Assembly (NCBI GenBank): GCA_918026815.1
Contig: CAKJVC010000068.1
Location: 62,001 to 126,000, forward strand
DNA: 64,000 bases
Reading direction: 5' to 3'
Origin: Chalara sp. BL73
Taxonomy: Eukaryota; Ascomycota; Leotiomycetes; Helotiales
The position numbers were made by a program, and so were the translations under genes. Within the stretch, counting starts at the first letter, position 1, and each line of letters starts with the position of its first letter. Positions 1 to 13,056 of this stretch are shown in pieces. The notes beneath the pieces were generated by a model that saw only the letters and a program-made list of their open reading frames with translations, was not told the DNA's origin and did no database searches.

Positions 1-2728
1 TTTTATTTTTTTAAAAAAAAAACAAGTTTATAAACAATTCGTAAAATACAAACACTTATTTAGTTTTAAATTTTGTAAAAACAGATTTTAACTTTAATTG
101 TATATTTTTTTTTTATAAAAAAAAAACAACGCAGTATTTTAGCGTAAATACTGTATACAAAACAAAAAACAAAAAAATTTACTTAATTAATAAAACTAAC
201 GAAATAAATAATATTTCAAAAAATAAAAATAACTAGTATAAAAAGTTTAAAATAAAAAACGTTTTTTAAAAGCAAATTAAAATATATTAAAAATATATTA
301 TTTTTAGATTTTCAGAAATTTTTAAAAAATTAAAACTTACGTTTAAAAAGCTAAAAAATTTAAATATTAAAAATATATTACAATTTGCAAAAAAAAAGTT
401 TTTAAAAAAAGTTTTAATTAATAAAAAAAAAGTTTTTACATTCGACTAAACTAAATACAGTTGATTTTATAAAAACATATTATTTTTTATTGTAATTAAA
501 ACAATAAAATACACAATATAGCAAACAGCGAATTTTTTTATTTCGAAAATATTAAAACTTTTAGTAGTAAAAATATTTAAAAAAAAACTAAATCGCAATA
601 TACTAAAATACTATAATAAACTATATCGGAACTTATAGTTTTTAATTGCTAAAAAAAAGCCCGGTAATTACAAGCTGATTAATTTTACAATATTTATAAA
701 TACTGTTATACTAAAAAACGCGAATTTACTTTTTTTTATAAACGAATTTACTAATAAATTTATAAAATACTATATTATAAATTTAATTAACTTATATTCC
801 GGATATAATTAAATAACGTTGTATTTTATTTGCAAAAATATAACGGCATTTTTTACACTATTCGAATTGCTAAAATATACAATATTATTTTAAAACGTTA
901 CGAATTCGATTGCAAAATGCGTAAAAATTATAATGCTTGTTTTAGTAGCAATTTGTTTTGAAATAGCTGTATTTTTTTTAAACAATATAAACGTTAAAAA
1001 ACTTTATACGAACTATAACGGAAAAAAAGCGTTGTTTAAAATACGACAGTACATTTTTAAATATATTCAAAATTTCGACAAAACGCTAAAACGCATTAAG
1101 TGTATAAATAGTTTTATAAACTTTAAGTTTTAATTTTGCAAAAACAAACTAAATATTATAAGTTTTATATACAATTTAAAAAGCAAAAAGCTTTTTGCGA
1201 ATAAAATCGTTAAAATTATAAATTGAAAAACATTTAAAAATATTACGAAAACTAAAGTTTTTATAAACTTGTATATATATTTCCGGATTTAAATAAAAAA
1301 TTTCGACATTATTACAGCATTTATTTACAACTTAATAAAAAAAAATGTTGTATAATATTAAAATTTTAACGTTTAAAAAATAGCTATAAAAACGTTACAA
1401 AACGCTATAATTATAACGCCGGTATTTATTCGGATCGATTATAAACCGAATACTAAAAAAATTGTTATAAAAGTAAATACTAGCTTAAATAGCTATAGCA
1501 AATATTTAAACTAAAAAAACTTTGTTTCGAGCAAAATTAAACTTGTTAAATACAAAAGCGAAATTTAGTTAAAAGCCGAGCGCAATTACAACGTTATAAA
1601 AAAAAATATAAAAATATTTTTAAAATTTTAAAAAAGTTGCAAATTTAAATTATTACGATTTATTTTGTATTAAAAACGAATACGAATATATTTATAATAC
1701 AGTTAAATAAAACTGCTACAAATTATTTAAAAGTTTTAATTATTTAGTAGTTTGTTTAAATACAACTATTTAATTTTAAAGTTCGGTATATATTCGAAAA
1801 ACAGTATACAACTGTTAACGCGCTATTAAAAAAACTTTAACACTTTAAAAATACTAATTTAAAAAGCGAAAATATTAATAATTAAATATTAGCGAAACTA
1901 AAAATGTATAAAATATATTTTGTAAAAACCGATCAAATTACTAATATTAAGCAAAATACTAATTTCGAACTTAAAACAAATTTCGAGTTACGAAATAAAA
2001 AAACAATACTTTAAAAAATAAAAAACAAAATAGTTTTTTTACGTAACAAAAAAAAAATCGAAATGAAATTTAATTCGGAAAAATCCGAATATAAAACACT
2101 TATTTTCAGTTTTAAGTACAGTAAAAAATCTATTTAAATAATACTGTATTTAACAACGCTTAAAAAGCTTAAAAATATAAATATTCCGGAATTTCGCAAA
2201 TTTAAAAAAAAAGCATTAAAATATAACGTTTACAAGCGAAAATTATAGCGTTTGCTTACAAAAAATATATTTATTAAACTCGTAATTAACAGTAAACGAA
2301 TTCGAAACAGGATTTTTTGCGATGTATATTATTAAAGCAGCTATAAAAGCAAAAAAAAAACTTACTATAAAATTTTTTAACGATATTTTTAGTATAGTTG
2401 CTACAACGATATAAAAAGTTACGTTAAAACTTGTAAAAAATGCTAGTTTAAAATTAACGAAAAAAAAAAAAAAACTATATATTTTACAGCGTTAAACGAA
2501 CTAATAAAAAAATAAACAGTTAATATTACGTTTATACCGGCTTAAAAAAATTATATATTTAATTGTAACTAAAAATAATATAAATAGTTAATTTAAAACG
2601 AAAACTATTGCAAACAAAAAAGTATTTACAGTTGTTAAATTTTTTTAAAAAAACGTTATTTGCTGTTATAGCATTTTCGGAAAAATAATAGTAAATAACG
2701 AATTTTTTTTTAAAAAAAAAGTGCTAAA
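1..2728 (+). mobile_element. Ty3/Gypsy relic 1, left part (RT, RNase H, start of integrase)
   Basis: Hypermutated pol of a Ty3/Gypsy retrotransposon whose 5' end lies outside the window. Reading one plus-strand frame through TAA/TAG stops, reverse transcriptase is recognisable from about 640 to 1,360. There the family's catalytic YLDD-type motif survives only as FLNN (about 975-990; both Asp changed to Asn), followed by a relic of the thumb region (HIQNLDKTL-like, about 1,055-1,090). RNase H follows to about 2,100, and the integrase core begins about 2,570 (GKIIVNNEF near 2,680-2,715). The frame is then cut by the hAT insertion and resumes at 6,105. Stops replace Trp and Gln codons, Lys replaces Glu and Asn replaces Asp, as expected from C-to-T and G-to-A change. 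Family assignment rests on domain order and motif shape. No LTR is visible in this part. Confidence 0.75.
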
Positions 2729-2736
2729 ATTACTTT

Positions 2737-5700
2737 CAGTGTGCTGACAAAATAATCAAAGCTTTGATTATTAATCAATTAATCAGGTCTGATTAATTAT
2801 AATTAATAATTAACAAGTGCTTTGATTAATCAAAGTTTACGTAATTTGATTAATCATGATTAATTAACTTAATTAAAGCAAAAAACGTGACTTTAGAAAA
2901 TAATATAAACTTTTATTTAAAACAATAAATTGAAAACTTTGAAAAGTTAAAAAAGTTCTAAATTAAACAAAACTATACTTAAGTAAAAACTAACTAAAAC
3001 TAAATTACAAAAAAAATCTTTTTTTCTATTTCTTTTTTATTAAATTCTGATTTAACTTCTTTTTTTTTTAATAACTTCTTAATTTTTTAAACAAATACTT
3101 TTTTTAAAAGTATTTTTATTTAATCGATTTCTTAGTTTATTAATAATTAAAGCGCCGTTAAAAAAAAAACGCTCGGAAAGCGCACTAGTTGCTGGTATTT
3201 GTAAATACTTTTTAACTAATAAAAATAAAACCGGATATTTATTTTTATTAATTAACCAGTATTGTAAAAGTTTTACTTATAATAAAATTAGTAATAAATA
3301 TCAAAATTTAAACTAAAAAAACTTACTGTTTTAATAGCTTTTTTTTCTTCTAAATATAAAGTTAATTTATTACTAATTTCTTTTTCGTTTTCTTCGCTAT
3401 TAATATAAATATTTAAATCGTTGTCGTTGTTAAACGAAATAATATTTAAAGTATTTAAAACTGAAGTTTCGGTATTATTGTATATTAGTAAATTTCTTTC
3501 GAAATCTTTTTTATAACTATTTAAAAAATTAGTATTTTTTTTATTAAAAGAAATTTAATTAAAAAAATACTTACTTTAAAAAATCGGTTTTTAATCTTGT
3601 TTTAATATCGCTTATTTAACCAGAAGTTAAACCGATATTAAATAATCCTTTTTTTTAAATTTTAAAGTTTAGAATTAAAGCTAAATAAATAGCTTTATTT
3701 TCGTTATAAATATTCTTTTTATTAAAATAATATTTTAACAATTTTGCAGTTTTTCTATTTCTAGTATTTTTTAAAACCAAATCTTATTAATTAAGTTAAT
3801 TATAATTTAAACTTTTTAATCAAACAATAAAAAACTTACATTTTTAAATTCGTTTTTAGCTTTTTTAAGCTTTTTATAAATATTATAAATTTCCGGAATA
3901 ATATAATAAAACGTCGAATACTTTTCGGCTTGTAATTTAGTAGTTGCTTTTACAAATATAGTTAATATTTGTAAACAATTTTCTAAATATTTAACTTTTT
4001 TATTAGTAAGTAAAATATTTTTATTTCTAAAAACTTTTGAATTTGAAGTCGAAACTACAGCTTTAATAAGTTTATATAAAAATAAAAAGTTTTTAAGCAT
4101 ATTAGCTGTAAACGACTATCGAGTAGTTTGGTTTAATATATCAAATTAGTAATAGTTTTAAAAATTAAACTAAATTTTTTTAAAAAAACTTATTTAATTG
4201 AAGTATATTATAGTTTTCTATACTTTGAGCTTTTATTTGCGTTTTTAAAAGTCGTCGATTTTCTTGGCTATATTTTAAGCCAATTACTATTTTTCGAACT
4301 TTTTTTTAAATAGAAAATTCTATTAATATATTAGCTTTTTTTAGTTAAACTTAATTTAACATTAAACTTACTAAAAATGTATTCGTTAAAATCTTTATTG
4401 TTTTTTATATTAAAAGCGTTTTGTAAATCGGAATAATCGTTTTTAATAATAGTTTTTAAAATATTTTGTGCAATTAAATTTAATACGTAAGCAACACAAT
4501 GTATATCGCCTTGAAATTTTATAGCTTGTAAACTATAATAATTTTTAAAAGCTAATAATAAAGTATCGTTCGACGAAGCGTTATTTCGAGTAATGCTATT
4601 ATAATAATTTAGCTAAAGTTTTAACTTTTAATAATAAAACGTACTTTGTAATATTATATTCAATATCGTATTTTTTTAAAATTTAAATTAAAACTTTATT
4701 TAAATAAATTCCGGAATGTTTATGTTTTAATTGTCGAATAGCTAAATAATGAAATTTTAATTCGAAGTTTTTATTAATAAAATGTCTAAAATATTAATTA
4801 GTAAATTAGTTTTTAAAATAGTAAAAAAAAAGAAAAAAAAAAGCTTACATTGTAACTCCGAAATAAGAATTTTGATTAATAGCAGTCCAAGTGTCTAAAG
4901 TTATAAAAAAACTTTTTTAATTTTCTTTTTGCTTTTTTAGTTCGTTTTTAATTAAATTTTGTTTTGTTAAAAATAAAAAGTCTAAATTAGCTTTTAAAAC
5001 TTTATAATAAATCGGCGGAACTTTTTTACTTAAAATTAGTTGAATTGTTTTTTTTTGTTTTTTTTAAAAAAAAAAATTAATTTACGAAAATAAATAATGT
5101 AAAAGATTTCGAAAAGATATACTTTTTATAATTCGAAAATTTATATTATTCGATATAATAAAGTTTAAAAGTAATTCATTAAACTGTTTTATTTTAAAAT
5201 CGAGTAATTTCGGGCGTTTTAGTTGTTTATTTTAATTAAAATAGTCAATTATAGTCGAAAATTAACTAGTATTTTTTATATCGGCTTCTATTAAAAATTT
5301 AGTAAAAATAAAATAAAAGTAAAATTTAATATACTTGATTATAAATCGTTTATAATAGCTTTTATATTAATAAAAAAATGCATATATTTATAGTGCGTAA
5401 TATAATTGCTAGTTGAATTATTTATTTTTTAATTTTTCTAACTTTTACTATAGTAAATTAATTAGTAAAAAAATAAATATAAAAACAAAAATAGCTAGTT
5501 TACTTGCAATTTTTTTGTAAGCAATTAACTGTAACAGTTCGAGCTTTGTTTTTATCGTTTTGTAGTAGATTTAATATTTTTTTAAAAAGTTTTTTCTGAA
5601 AAATATTCGGTTAATTATTAAAATTTATTTAGTAATTCGAAACGTTTTATAGTTGAATAATACGATTTGCTTGTGTTTGTTGCTAAAACATTGTATAATA

Positions 5701-6096
5701 TATAATATACTATAATAAATTGTAGTATAAGTAAATTAAATAATAAACAAGTTGCGTTGTAAATAAATTGTATTGTAAATAACTTAAAATAAAAAAGTTC
5801 AAAATAAAAAAAATCAATATTTATATAGCCAAAAATAAATTCTAGAAACTTTGATTTATTAGTTTACAAATCAATTGATTAATAATTAAACAGTTAGTAA
5901 TAAAAAGCTAAAAAAAACTAGAATGTTTTAAAATTCTGCCAAAAATTGCTTTTTTCGGCTTACCGCCTTTCTAATTAAGTTAGACTTGATTAATCGGGTC
6001 TAATTAGCTTTAATTAATAATTAACACATGCTCTGATTTGATTTGATTTTGATTAATAGATCTATTAATCAATTAATCAAAGCTGTCAGCACACTG
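2737..6096 (-). mobile_element. hAT transposon (hAT-1), complete ends, 3,360 bp
   Basis: A complete DNA transposon inserted into the integrase of Gypsy relic 1. The ends are 13-bp inverted repeats CAGTGTGCTGACA at 2,737 and its complement ending at 6,096. They are flanked by a perfect 8-bp target duplication ATTACTTT (2,729-2,736 and 6,097-6,104), which is diagnostic of hAT. About 120-150 bp inside each end is packed with TGATTAAT/ATTAATCA palindromic subterminal repeats, a usual hAT feature for transposase binding. The transposase relic lies on the minus strand. The element is clearly less hypermutated than the Gypsy DNA around it: many TC and GA dinucleotides survive, so it is probably younger or was hit less often. 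Confidence 0.93.
3040..5420 (-). pseudogene. hAT transposase relic
   Basis: Broken transposase of hAT-1, read on the minus strand. Three family landmarks appear in order. The first is a CVAYVLNLIAQNILK stretch (about 4,515 down to 4,455), matching the hAT 'C-H-x-LNL-x-V-x-D' region. The second is an open 94-codon piece at 4,100-3,816 with KATTKLQAEKYSTF and PEIYN, matching the helical domain before the C-terminal module. The third is the C-terminal dimerisation domain (about 3,250-3,060) with YPVLFLLVKKYLQIPATSA followed by LSERFF. In the family this protein cuts and rejoins transposon ends using an RNase H-fold DDE site. Frame breaks and TAA/TAG stops make this copy non-functional. A Pro-to-Ser change before the PEIYN segment fits C-to-T mutation. 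Confidence 0.85.
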
Positions 6097-6104
6097 ATTA
6101 CTTT

Positions 6105-6740
6105 CGAAATAAAAAATAAATAAAATTCAAGTTTTTGCATATTATACAGCAGTAAACGAAATAATCGAACGTAGTTACAAATTTCTGAAAAACGTTTTGT
6201 TTAAATTAAAAAAAAGCTAAATAAACAATTTAACCGCTGTTTTATTTGCGGAACGTATTACAGTTTACAAGCTTATAAAATATACACCGTTTTATATAGT
6301 TTATAAACGAAAGTTTATTTTGTTTATAAAATTACGATTTTTTACAAAAAAAATTACAAACCGAACTAAACTTATTAAGCTAAAAGCGAAACAATTCTAA
6401 ATAAAGCAAAAAAATATTAAAAAAACTATACATAAAAAAATTCGTTAACAGCAAAAAAAATTTTTTTAATGCTAAATATAAAATTAAAACTAAACTGTTA
6501 GCAAAAAGTAATATTGTGTTTCGTTATAACTTTATTAAAAAAATCGATATGTTTTTAAATAAAAAGCTTAACTTTAAATAGTTAAAACTATATTAAATAC
6601 TTAGCGCTAACAATAAAAAAAAGTATTACAAACTAAAAAAGCTTAAATTTAATAAAGCAACGTTAAAAAAAACTTTTTCGGGAAATAAACTAAAATTGTT
6701 TTTTTAAAAAAAAAAGCTATTTTTATTCGCTAAACAATAA
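6105..6740 (+). mobile_element. Ty3/Gypsy relic 1, right part (integrase end)
   Basis: Continuation of Gypsy relic 1 after hAT-1. Directly downstream of the target duplication the plus-strand frame resumes inside the integrase core with a Y-x-TAVNEIIERSYK segment. This corresponds to the usual YHPQxNGxxERxH region with the catalytic Glu. It goes on through a basic helical segment (RTKLIKLKAKQF) to a C-terminal KTFSGNKLKLFF near 6,660-6,710. That two halves of one domain flank hAT-1 independently supports the insertion model. The 3' LTR could not be located by eye. Confidence 0.7.
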
Positions 6741-8405
6741 CATAACAAATAGCGCTTTAAGTTTTAAGTTTAAAAAGCCTAAAAATATTAAAAAACGAAA
6801 AAAGCAGCAATTCGTTGTTTGTTTATTTTATATAACGAATACGCAAAAAAGTTTATATATTCGAATAAAAAATTTTAAACATTTAAACTATTAAAGTTTT
6901 AATACGCTATTAGTTTAAAAACTTTTTTACAGTAAAAAAAAAGTTTTAGTTAATATTACAACAAATTTTAAGCCGAATCGCCGACAGCAGTTATTATTAA
7001 CTATTACACGTTTCGTTTATTAGTTTAGCAACGATTATTTTCGACAGTACTTTTATTTTTGCTTTTTATAAACTAAAACACGCATAATTCAGCATTTCGT
7101 TACGTAAATAAAAGTCGTAAATATAATTTAAACATTTATAAGTATAAAAAAAAAAAACTTTAATAATTATTGCACCGACAAACGAAACGCAGTTTTTAAA
7201 TGCTTATAAAAATAGTAAAAAAAACAGCAAGTTATTTTTAAATAAACTAAACAAATTAAACAGTTTTTAAATTTACAAAAAAATTTTAAAACTTACAAAA
7301 AAAAACTTTAAAAAGCTCGCAAAGTAAAAAAATTAAAACAGCCAAAAAAATTTAAAAAATTTTAGTTACTTCGAAAAAAAAAACAAAAAATTATTAAAAA
7401 AAGCTTAAACGAAATACAGCTTTTTAGCAAATTTTTTAAAACTTAAAAAAAAAACGTTAAAACAGTTATTTTTAGTATTTAATTTAACTTTAAACTCGTA
7501 AAAATTAATAGTTTAAAAAAAACTTTAAACTTTAAAACAATTTTATAAACTTTTAGTAAGCTTAATATATTTTAATAACTCGAAAATATTTTTATAGTTT
7601 ATAATCCGAGTTTAAATTTAGCAGTTTTAGTAAGTTTAATTTTAGTTTTAAAAAAGTTTATTTCGATTTTAAAAGTTTTTATTTTGTAATACTATTAGTT
7701 AAAAAAAAATAACAAAAAAAATTTAAAAGCGCTTAAAAATATTTAACTACAATAAACTTAAACCGTTGCTAGTTTGTTGCTTTTAATTAAAAATTTATAA
7801 ACAAACAATTTTAAGTATTAATAAATAAACAATGCACAAAATGCAAAAGTTTAAAATTTAATTTTATAACAATAAAAAACGTAATATATTAAATATTTTA
7901 AAGCTCGTTTATAAAGGCAAACTTTTTAGTAAATAGATTTTTGTTTTCGCTGTTAAAAGCAACTAAAGTTTAACAAACAAAATAAACTACAAATAAAAAA
8001 TCTTATTAACTAAAAAACAATTGCGCGACGTTTAAACCGAGTAATTTTAATACTGTTATTAATAACAACGCGTAAAACTATTTTAAGTAAAGTTTTTTTA
8101 TAATTAATTAGTAAAAAAACAAATAAAAAATCGCTATATTAAAAAAACAAATAACTTAACGAAAAAATGTAATAAAAATAACAAATACTGTTTTTCGAAA
8201 ATTAAAACTTATACTAGCAATATTTTTTAATTCGAAAAAATAGCGAAAAAACTCGAAAACTGTATAATAATTATATTCGAAAAAAAAAAGTTAATATAAA
8301 CGAAAACGTGCACGTTTTTAAAGCTAACCGGTACAGTTTAATTGTAAATAGTTGCGTTAAAATTAAATTTGTTAAGTTTTTTTAAGTTTACACTTTTAAC
8401 GCTAT

Positions 8406-8960
8406 AATTTGCAATACTACAACAACGTTAAAACTATAATATTGTTAACTGTAAAAATTTGTTACTTTATTGTTTTGTTTTATTTTTGAATAATATTTTA
8501 ATTCGAAATATAATTTAAAAATAAAAAAAAAGTAACTATATTTATTGTTTTGTTTAAACTTTAACTTTGTTTTTAATTGTATAGTTGCTAAAAATTGAAA
8601 AAAGCTAAAAATAACAATTAGCAATAAAAACTATAAAACAATTTGTTTTACTTATAGTTTTGTTAAAGCATTAGTTTTGTTTTATTTATTACGATTTGCA
8701 AATACTACAAAGTTAAAAACGTAACGTTAATAGCTACAACAGTTTTTTATTTTAATACTTTGTTTTAACATTTTATTAAAATTGTTCGAAAAAAAAAATT
8801 AAAAAAAATATAACGTAATTGTTGTTTTGCTCGAGTTTTAACTTTATTTTTAATTGTATATATAGTTGTTAAAAGAATTTATAAAAAACGATTAGCAATA
8901 AAAAATAAAAAAAAAGCATAAAAACATACTTATAGTTTTTAAATTGCAGCTTCGCTAGCG
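8406..8960. repeat. Degenerate tandem duplication, unit about 285 bp
   Basis: Two adjacent diverged copies. Copy one starts near 8,406 (TTTGCAATACTACAAC) and copy two near 8,692 (TTTGCAAATACTACAA). Matching blocks recur at the same offset: TTTTTAATTGTATAGTTG at about 8,570 against a similar block at about 8,850, and ACTTATAGTTTT at about 8,650 and 8,930. This could be repeated LTR/UTR sequence of a degraded element or a short satellite. Confidence 0.6.
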
Positions 8961-8973
8961 CAGCTTCGCTAGC
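8946..8973. repeat. Two direct copies of GCAGCTTCGCTAGC
   Basis: A perfect 14-bp unit is repeated twice and followed by GC, an island of CpG/GpC-rich sequence in AT-rich DNA. Its cytosines sit mostly in CpG or GpC contexts, which are the contexts the hypermutation spares, so it may simply be a survivor. It recalls the GAGCGCAGCGAA modules near 59.3-59.9 kb, but no clear homology can be claimed. Confidence 0.6.
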
Positions 8974-9949
8974 GCTTTACTTTTTTTCTGATTATATAGT
9001 CGCAACGTTTATTTTGTAAAACGATTTTAGTTTTTAATACTACTAGTTAGTAATATAAACAAAACGTAAAAAAATAATAATATAGCTTTAATTTGTATCG
9101 ACAGTAAGCTTAAAAAAAAAATTAAGTATAAAAAAAAAAAAAGATTGTATAAAAAAAATAGCTATATATATATAGCCAGAAAAAGAAATTTAAAAAAAAG
9201 TCGTAAATTAAAAGTAAAAGCAAAAACCGACCAAAAAATCGATTTACGCAACGTTAGTATATTAAAAGCAATACAATTAAAAATACTTTTCAGTTTTTTT
9301 ATACTAAAAGTTTATTTGATTTTATTTTGTATTCGATACGTCGAATATAAAAAAATCGAATAAAAAGTAGTATAAAAAGTTCGAATAAAAAGTTGCTATA
9401 AAAAAAAATCGATTTAAAAATAAAAAGTTAGCAACTGGTTTTTACAAAAAATTTAAGCAGCTGTATTATACAAAACAATTAATTAAATTTTTATAATATT
9501 GCTCGAAAAATTACGCTTTTTAAAAATCGATTTAGTATTGTTGTAAAGTTGTAAGTAAAAAAAGAATAAAAAAAAGTAATATAGTAAAGTCGATATTTTA
9601 TTGCTAGCTAAGCAAGTTAATATTTACTTTCGAAGCTAAAAAGTAAATCACGTAATACAACAACAATTCATAATATAACAACTAGAAAAAAAGCTCGATT
9701 TACTTAATCGCAACTTTTACTGACTTAATGCTCGAAGCGAGCACGTATAAAAAAAAGAACAGATATAGTAAAAATCAATTCTTTTTTCTTTGCAATTGTC
9801 ACGTAATAAATAGTAGTTGCTAAATATGTAATTTCGGATCGAAGTATATATATAAAAAATGCTTTTAGTGCTAAAAATCAAAAACAACCAACAATTATTA
9901 ATTATTAACAACAACACTTAAAACGCTATATTAATACAACTGATTCTAC

Positions 9950-10112
9950 TCTTTTATATATTATATCCTATAAGCTATTAACGTTTATCTATTATATAAA
10001 GCTTAGGCTCGCCGGTGCTCTCTCCAGTATGCTACAGCCACCGCTATCGCCTATAAGTTTTGTGCTAGATCCTGTTGCTGTTCTTGCTCTCAGCATGTTC
10101 CCCGCCACAGTA
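9950..10112. other. Unmutated GC-richer patch, possible LTR R-U5 edge
   Basis: About 160 bp of normal composition between AT-rich blocks. It contains a TATATAAAG box near 9,994 followed by about 115 bp ending in CCGCCACA, which is the layout of an LTR promoter-R-U5 segment. Complete elements elsewhere in this window keep less-mutated outer rims, so the patch probably marks an element edge. I found no partner copy in the window, so LTR identity is unproven. Confidence 0.35.
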
Positions 10113-12910
10113 TTTTATATAAATATTTTCCGACTTTAAAAAAAAGCTAAATTACAAATTTTTAAACTTTTTAAAGTAGTCGACATTTGTTAAATTAGCG
10201 CTAACGCGCTACATTTCAACATGAAATTTAGTAGTACTAAGTTTTTTTAAACTAGTTTATACGAAATAAACTAAATTATTAAAAAACTAAAAGCTGCTAA
10301 AAATATAAAAACCGAACAGCTAATTCGTTTTAAACTATTTAAATTATATAATTTGTTTTAAAACGTATTTTTTAAAATAGTTTCGAATATATTACTTTTT
10401 TATTGTTTATATAACTACAAAATTTAGTTAAAAGCTTTTTTGTTTAGCTACTTTTTTTTTTATATCGACAATTCGCTAAAAAGCTAAAAGCAGTAAAAAA
10501 GTACTTGTTAAAACATTTAAGCAAAAAGTTTATTGTTTATAGCAAAAACTTTTTTGCATTTTTTGTTTTATTTGTTAAAAAACTTAACAGCAGTTTGCAT
10601 TTTTGTATCGACTATAAAAAGTTTAATGTTTTAACTCGAAACGATTTTTACTTTATTTTAAAAATTAACGAATTGTTAAGTCGAGTATTAAAAGTTAAAA
10701 TATTTACAAAGTTCGATATTTATTAAACATTTTACAAAATTCGAATCGATTTTAACTTTAAAAAATATATAACGTTTAAAACTCGCTACGAATTTTACAA
10801 GTGCAAAATACTACTTTTTAGCTTTACTAATAAATTTGCTACGTATTAGCAATATATAAACAACGTTTTAATAAAATATTTAAATAACTTTTGTATAGTA
10901 TATTTCGACAATATTTTTATTTATTTCGAAAACTTTTTTATTTACGTTAAACACGTTAAAAAAGTATTGCAAAAACTTTGTAATGCCGAATTTTAAACCG
11001 ATATCGTTAAATGCGAATTTTACGTTACTAAAACTAAATATTTGAAATACATTTTAACTACAAAAAAATTAAAAGTAAAATTTAATAAAACAAAGCTATT
11101 ACGAAACTAAGCTCGATTTATTACTGTTACAAATATAAAGTTTTTTTTAAAATTTTACAGATTTTATCGATAGTTTATATACAATTTCAGTTTAATTGTT
11201 AAATTGCTAATTACTATTATACGTTTTACGAAACTGTTTATATAGTTAAAAAAATGTAATTAAACGTTCGAAAATTTGCAAAAAAGTTTATTAACAATAT
11301 AAACTATTTACTATTTCGACTTCGAACTTTTTACAAAGCTAAAAACGGATTTTTTAAATAAAGTTATTGCTAGTATTATTTTTTAAAAATATACTTAAAA
11401 CTAATAGTACTTTGTCGGCTTTTATTTACACGTTTTAACAAACTATAAAATAAACTAAAAAATCTACGACAAAAAGCTATACGCTATTGTAAAAGTGTTT
11501 CGTAAATAGTGTTTCGAACTTATATCGGTTTAAGCTTAAATTAAGGTTTACTCGAATTACAAATTATTAAAATATTTTATAACAACTAAAATGTTTACAA
11601 TAAAGCAAATACGCTAAATAAAGTTTTTTTTTGACTTTAATTTCAAAATTATATATACGTTAAGCAAAAACAATTTTAAAGCCGATATTTTCAGCCGAAA
11701 AAAACAAAACGTAGTTGTACAAAAAAAAGCTAAAAAAAATAACTGTTTTAAAGTACTTTTCGGACTTTATTGTTTTAATTTTTTAATTAATACTAAACTA
11801 GCCGAGCTATATATATTCGCAATAAACATTTTTTTTATTAAATTTCGAAACTTTTTTAAAACTAATAACTAAACTACAACAAATTAATCGTAAGTTTTTT
11901 TCGAATTTACAAAAAACTTTATTTAAAAGTTATTACTTCAAAAACGAATTACTATTATACAAAAAAAAGCTGTATATATTTCGAAATACTTTTTTATGTA
12001 TTTGTTTTATTTAAAAAGCGTATAGTTAACTTTTTAACGTATATTTAAATAAAACTAAAATTTACTAGTTGTTTGTTACAAAATACTACTAAGTCGGTAT
12101 AAATACGAATTGTAAACGATACGTTGCAAATTGTAAAATTTGCAAAACAGTTTATACTAACTAAATTAAACAACAAAGTTTGTTATACTTTTTATCGGTG
12201 TTTGTATATTCGATACAACATTTTTGTATAAATTTTAAAAAGTTTTTTACGAATAAGCACAGTTTTAATACTATTTTAGTTTTTATTAATTAAGTAAAAA
12301 AAAATGCAGTAACAATTTTTTGCTACAAAAAAATCGACGTTTATAGTGTAACGATTTTTTTTTTTTAGTAAATATATCGATTCGAATATATTTTAAAGTT
12401 AATAATTTTTAATAAAAGTTTTTAATTTGTATTTTTTTTTGAAATAAATTTTGTAAAATTATTAAAGTTAAAATTAAGTTTTCGACGGCTTATTATAAAC
12501 AAACAAACAGCTAAACAAAAATTATAAACAAATATATCGATTAAAAGCTTCGATTTTTTGTTAATTATTATTAAAACAATTGAAACGAGCTACTTTTTAT
12601 AATTAACAAAGCACAAATAACTTTTTCGCACTTTTTTATTAAAATAGTTTTGTATCGGTTCAAGTTCGAAGTCGATTTTTAAACAAACTAAAACTAAAAC
12701 ACGTTTAAAGTTAATACTTTATTAAAAAAGCTTAATTACGAAAATGCACGAAAACTAGCTAATCGCATAAAAAAATTATAAAAGCTAGCTAAAGCGAATA
12801 TACTAAAAGCTTAAAAACGAATGTTTTCGTCGGTAAACAAATACTAAAAAGCTATCGACTAAAAAGTTACAAATAAAGTTTACTTGTTTACAAAAAACCT
12901 GAAAAACTAT

Positions 12911-13056
12911 TGTGGCAGTGCTACATGTTGTAGCGGAGCTACAGGCTATTACGTGATTTATATATTTGTATTTAGCAGCGGCCTTGCCGTACTTTTATTC
13001 TTCAGTTTCAATTCAACATTTTTGCTCTTTAGATTTATTGTGGCTTTTTTTCCACA
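12911..13056. mobile_element. 146-bp unmutated insert with TGTGG...CCACA ends
   Basis: A block of normal base composition sits inside the integrase C-terminus of Gypsy relic 2. Ends are TGTGG and CCACA (5-bp inverted), flanked by CTAT on both sides (12,907-12,910 and 13,057-13,060), so it behaves like an insertion with a 4-bp duplication. It contains a GCTACA-TGT-TGTAGC hairpin near the left end. Insert plus duplication is 150 bp, so the host reading frame stays open across it. A tiny LTR-like or MITE-like element is the best guess; the family is unknown. Confidence 0.55.

Larger units (their letters stand above)
6741..9949. other. Hypermutated AT-rich DNA, unclassified repeat relics
   Basis: About 3.2 kb of saturated AT-rich sequence. 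A plus-strand frame around 7,200-7,460 reads as a Lys-rich, probably originally Glu/Lys-rich, coiled-coil-like segment that could be a gag or another transposon protein, but I recognise no family. A 72-codon open stretch at 9,145-9,363 is basic and not recognisable. Other contents are listed separately: a tandem duplication near 8,400-8,960 and a small 14-bp direct repeat at 8,946. No host gene is visible. Confidence 0.5.

Noticed and set aside
3300..4320. Strand-asymmetric mutation in hAT-1 (more TC than GA on the plus strand)
   Set aside because: Present in one stretch (3,300-3,480) but balanced at 3,840-4,320; too few sites to claim.
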